Shown piece after piece: positions 24,033 through 26,494 of a stretch of 26,494 nucleotides of DNA (position 1 is its first letter; each line of letters opens with the position of its first letter). Below the pieces are notes generated by a model, which saw only the letters and a program-made list of their open reading frames with translations, made no database searches and had not been told where the DNA came from. The stretch is from COE1 sp965114465 (GTDB lineage: Bacteria > Bacillota > Clostridia > Lachnospirales > Lachnospiraceae): NCBI GenBank assembly GCA_965114465.1, contig CBCOYO010000032.1, positions 1 through 26,494 on the forward strand, written 5' to 3'. The translations under genes and the position numbers were made by a program.

Positions 24033-25631
24033 ATGAGATACAGAATAGGAATTTTGGAGCGCGACCGTATCTATCTTGCAAGGCTGGTAGAATTTTTGCG
24101 CAGCCATCACAGCGATAGCCTTGAAGTACATATAATTGAAAATGGTCATATGGATTGGAATAATATGGACTTAGAAGATCTGGATATGGACGCGGTATCA
24201 TATGATGCATTGTTTGTAGGCGAGGGAATTGACTTGGGAAGTTCTGTAGTGCCGCCGGAAGTTAAGATTGCCTATCTGGTAACACAGGGATATGGCGGAG
24301 ATAGAAATAAAATTATAAAATACCAGCGGCTAGAACAGATTTACCAACAGATTATGGCAGTTTGCGCTGATGAAGCACAAGTTGGTGCGGAGCAGCCATC
24401 AAAGCAAGAGGAATCGGCAAAACCTGTACAGACGGCAATGCAGCAACGCGGTTATCATCGTTTTGAAGATTTTGTATTGGATACAGCACAAATTGAGGGA
24501 GGAATTTATAAAGTGTATAGTCTGCCCGAGGAGGGTGATGCTGCGCTGAATGAAGTAGAAATGGGAATGCTGATTAATAATCAGATTGATGGCTTGGCAG
24601 AGGTAACATGGCTGGACAATATGGTTTATTATCAGATTACAAATAAAATATCTCTTTTGGATTTTGTGCGCAAAAACCGCGGGAATAATGGGAAAAACAA
24701 AGTGCTACGGGTTTTTGCTAATATTTTTGAAACTATGCTGGGGCTGGATGAATATATGCTTCTTCCTGACAAGGTGGTGCTAAAGCCAGAGTTTGTTTAT
24801 TTGGACGAGAGTACAATGAAAACGGCACTCCTTTACTGTCCGCTGCAAGATAATGGTGAAGAGCAGGATATGGCGGAGTGTTTCTTGGATTGGATTGGGA
24901 TTTGTGAGGAGTTAATGGATGGGTTAGACAATACCAATACCAGTTTAAAGGGTATGGACTATACTTGTTATATCCCCTCTGAGCAGATACAAGAAAAGCT
25001 GCACAATATTGGTTTGGCGCAGGAATCACAAGGCTTAGACAGTATGCAGAAGAAAGCAAGTGGTGAAAAATACAGAAAGCAGGACGAGGATGAACCATTT
25101 ATTTGGGAAACGGAATATGTAGAACCACAACAAGAGGGGCAGACAGCATGGCAGGAGAAATTGTCAGAAAATGTGGAAGCACAACAGCCAGAATGGGAAT
25201 CTGAAACAGAAAGTGATGAAATTGAGGAAGGTGCAAGCGGAATAACAGAAATTTTTGATAATTTGCAGTATGCGGCAGAAGAAAGCCGTAAGGCACAGAA
25301 AAGGACAACGCTGCTGCAACAGAAACAAAACATTCCATATTTAGTGCGTGAAAAGACGGGAGAAAAAATACTAATTAACCGCAATATTTTTAAACTTGGC
25401 AAAGATGCAAATTATGTGGATTATTGCATTAAGGACAATCCGACTGTCAGCAGAAGTCATGCGGATATTATTAAGGGTACAGAAGGATGTTATATCGTAG
25501 ATAAAGGTTCGTTAAACCACACATTTTTAAACGGTAGGCGGATTGAGGCGGGAAAACAGGAAAAGTTGTTTTCTGGTGATATTGTGCAGATTGCGGATGA
25601 AGTATTTGAATTTATGGTAGGAAATCAATAA
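24033..25631 (+). CDS. FHA-domain protein with receiver-like N-terminus and DUF6382-like middle
   Basis: Three parts are visible. Residues ~1-115 look like a degenerate response-regulator or CpaE-type receiver fold (YRIGILERDRIYLARLVEFL ... YDALFVGE). The middle ~130-300 resembles DUF6382 (EVEMGMLINNQIDGLAEVTW, ISLLDFVRKN). The last ~95 residues are an FHA phosphothreonine-binding domain (FKLGKDANYVDYCI, SRSHADI, DKGSLNHTFLNG). A polar, Glu-rich linker separates the last two. The start is uncertain: the frame opens at TTG 23952 through a short hydrophobic stretch (GIVVIALLARF), ATG 24021 and 24033 are candidates, and none has a strong ribosome site. The stop overlaps the PP2C start by one base. 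It likely reads phosphorylation set by the neighbouring phosphatase and kinase. Confidence 0.8.
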   Translation: MRYRIGILERDRIYLARLVEFLRSHHSDSLEVHIIENGHMDWNNMDLEDLDMDAVSYDALFVGEGIDLGSSVVPPEVKIAYLVTQGYGGDRNKIIKYQRLEQIYQQIMAVCADEAQVGAEQPSKQEESAKPVQTAMQQRGYHRFEDFVLDTAQIEGGIYKVYSLPEEGDAALNEVEMGMLINNQIDGLAEVTWLDNMVYYQITNKISLLDFVRKNRGNNGKNKVLRVFANIFETMLGLDEYMLLPDKVVLKPEFVYLDESTMKTALLYCPLQDNGEEQDMAECFLDWIGICEELMDGLDNTNTSLKGMDYTCYIPSEQIQEKLHNIGLAQESQGLDSMQKKASGEKYRKQDEDEPFIWETEYVEPQQEGQTAWQEKLSENVEAQQPEWESETESDEIEEGASGITEIFDNLQYAAEESRKAQKRTTLLQQKQNIPYLVREKTGEKILINRNIFKLGKDANYVDYCIKDNPTVSRSHADIIKGTEGCYIVDKGSLNHTFLNGRRIEAGKQEKLFSGDIVQIADEVFEFMVGNQ

Positions 25632-26446
25632 TGGGAGTGGAACTGCATTATACAGTTGCTGCGCAGACAGACGCGGGAACAGTCAGAAAAATAAATCAGG
25701 ACAGTTTAACGGTAAAGGTTGCTGGTACAGCATATGGGGAAGCAGCGATTGCGATTATCTGTGACGGAATGGGCGGATTAGAGCAGGGAGAAGTGGCAAG
25801 CGCAACTGTAGCGAAAACATTTGAACAGTGGTTTTTAAAGGATTTTCCGCCGCTGCTGGAATCAGGGATTACTGCTGCACGACTAGAACGGATATGGGGG
25901 CATATGATTAACCGCTGTAATGAACGAATGTATGCATACAGCAAAAAGCAGAATACAACAATGGGAACGACACTAACAATGCTTCTGTTGACAGGCGGAT
26001 GTTACTATATCGCGCATGTAGGTGACTGCCGTATTTACAAAATGCGTGAGGATATATGGCAGATGACTACAGACCAGACGTATGTTGCACGTGAGGTGGC
26101 ACTAGGGCACATGACTACGGAACAGGCGAAAAATGATATGCGCAGAAATGTACTGCTCCAATGCATTGGTACAGGAAAACCGATAACACCAGACTTTATG
26201 AACGGCTATGTAATGCCAGGAGAAAGCTATTTGCTTTGTTCCGATGGGTTTCGCAATGAATTATCGGAGAAAGAATTATATGAACAGTGCCACAATGGGC
26301 TTTTTTCTTTAAGCTGGTGTGTCGCAAACAGAATGGAAAATTCACATATTATGAACCAGCAGCTAAAACAGTTAATCGAGCTGGATAAGCAGCGTAAGGA
26401 AAAGGATAATATTTCTGTAATATTGATAAAAGCGATGAGCAAATAA
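25631..26446 (+). CDS. PP2C-family Ser/Thr protein phosphatase
   Basis: Metal-dependent (PPM) phosphatase that removes phosphate from Ser/Thr in proteins. Motifs are complete: GTVRKINQDS (first metal Asp), IICDGMGGLEQGE, GTTLTMLLL, YYIAHVGDCRIYKM, LCSDGFRNEL and KDNISVI with the last metal Asp. Length (271) is close to Stp/PrpC. No membrane segment, so cytoplasmic. It starts on the last base of the FHA gene (TAATG), implying coupled translation, and the probable kinase gene begins 12 bases after its stop. Kinase, phosphatase and FHA genes together form a standard reversible phosphorylation module. Confidence 0.93.
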   Translation: MGVELHYTVAAQTDAGTVRKINQDSLTVKVAGTAYGEAAIAIICDGMGGLEQGEVASATVAKTFEQWFLKDFPPLLESGITAARLERIWGHMINRCNERMYAYSKKQNTTMGTTLTMLLLTGGCYYIAHVGDCRIYKMREDIWQMTTDQTYVAREVALGHMTTEQAKNDMRRNVLLQCIGTGKPITPDFMNGYVMPGESYLLCSDGFRNELSEKELYEQCHNGLFSLSWCVANRMENSHIMNQQLKQLIELDKQRKEKDNISVILIKAMSK

Positions 26447-26458
26447 TGGGGGAATCAG

Positions 26459-26494
26459 ATGCTAAAGATAGGAACAGAGATTGACGGAAAGTAC
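26459..26494 (+). CDS. Start of a probable Ser/Thr protein kinase (3' partial)
   Basis: Only 12 codons are present: MLKIGTEIDGKY, the usual lead-in to a Hanks-type kinase (xxGxxIxGKYxI before the Gly-rich loop). GGGGGA lies ~6 bases upstream. The preceding PP2C and FHA genes make a kinase the most likely identity, but the catalytic domain is outside the window. Confidence 0.6.
   Translation, partial: MLKIGTEIDGKY

Noticed and set aside
1..26494. tRNA, rRNA or known riboswitch
   Set aside because: No cloverleaf, ribosomal or familiar riboswitch consensus was recognised by eye; a covariance-model scan would be decisive.

Overview
The window looks like chromosomal DNA of a gut-type Clostridia bacterium, most likely Lachnospiraceae. 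This rests on low-to-moderate GC by eye, strong AGGAGG-type ribosome sites, TTG/GTG starts, and family content: DUF6382-FHA protein, HXXEE protein, coiled-coil/SleB hydrolase, and Lachnospiraceae-style glycan proteins with an extra Rossmann module. All genes are on + except a two-gene cassette at 14946-16939. The assignment is inference; no rRNA or other taxonomic marker gene is present.

Layout. (1) 1-6601 is the end of a surface-glycan or glycopolymer locus: a GT2 glycosyltransferase (cut by the window start), a large methyltransferase/kinase-like/cytidylyltransferase fusion, a capsule-type DXD glycosyltransferase and a TIM-barrel isomerase-like protein. All four carry a similar Rossmann-like module at different positions. 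The fusion gene is interrupted by a 100-N assembly gap inside a 39-bp coding tandem repeat, so its apparent frame change is probably an assembly artefact. (2) 6599-6956 is non-coding but highly structured: two REP-like elements (GTAG-headed, covarying stems, GAA triloops), other inverted repeats and a terminator. (3) 6957-9865 is a translationally coupled pair of radical SAM proteins of the STM4012 and STM4011 families; the second is fused to a HAD-type domain that stops inside a tandem repeat array (9848-10067). (4) 10102-10910 is a decayed AAA-ATPase/PD-(D/E)XK gene. (5) 11025-14782 is a MoxR AAA+ ATPase overlapping a DUF5682 protein, without the vWA partner usually found beside them. (6) 14946-16939 (-) is an HD-domain phosphohydrolase with a small unknown protein, with a long structured leader upstream and a hairpin element downstream. 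(7) 17351-19229 holds an autoregulated PadR/HXXEE pair and endonuclease V. (8) 19397-22641 holds a hypothetical protein and the housekeeping genes tsaC, rpiB and upp. (9) 22654-26494 holds a secreted coiled-coil/SleB-type cell-wall hydrolase and then a phospho-signalling set: FHA protein, PP2C phosphatase and the first codons of a probable Ser/Thr kinase.

How they work together. Region 1 plausibly builds and decorates a cell-surface polymer using CDP-activated alcohols. Regions 3 and 5 are the best candidates for an uncharacterised system: two radical SAM enzymes near a MoxR/DUF5682 pair, with repeats and a dead gene between them. Region 9 couples reversible Ser/Thr phosphorylation to phosphothreonine reading by the FHA domain.
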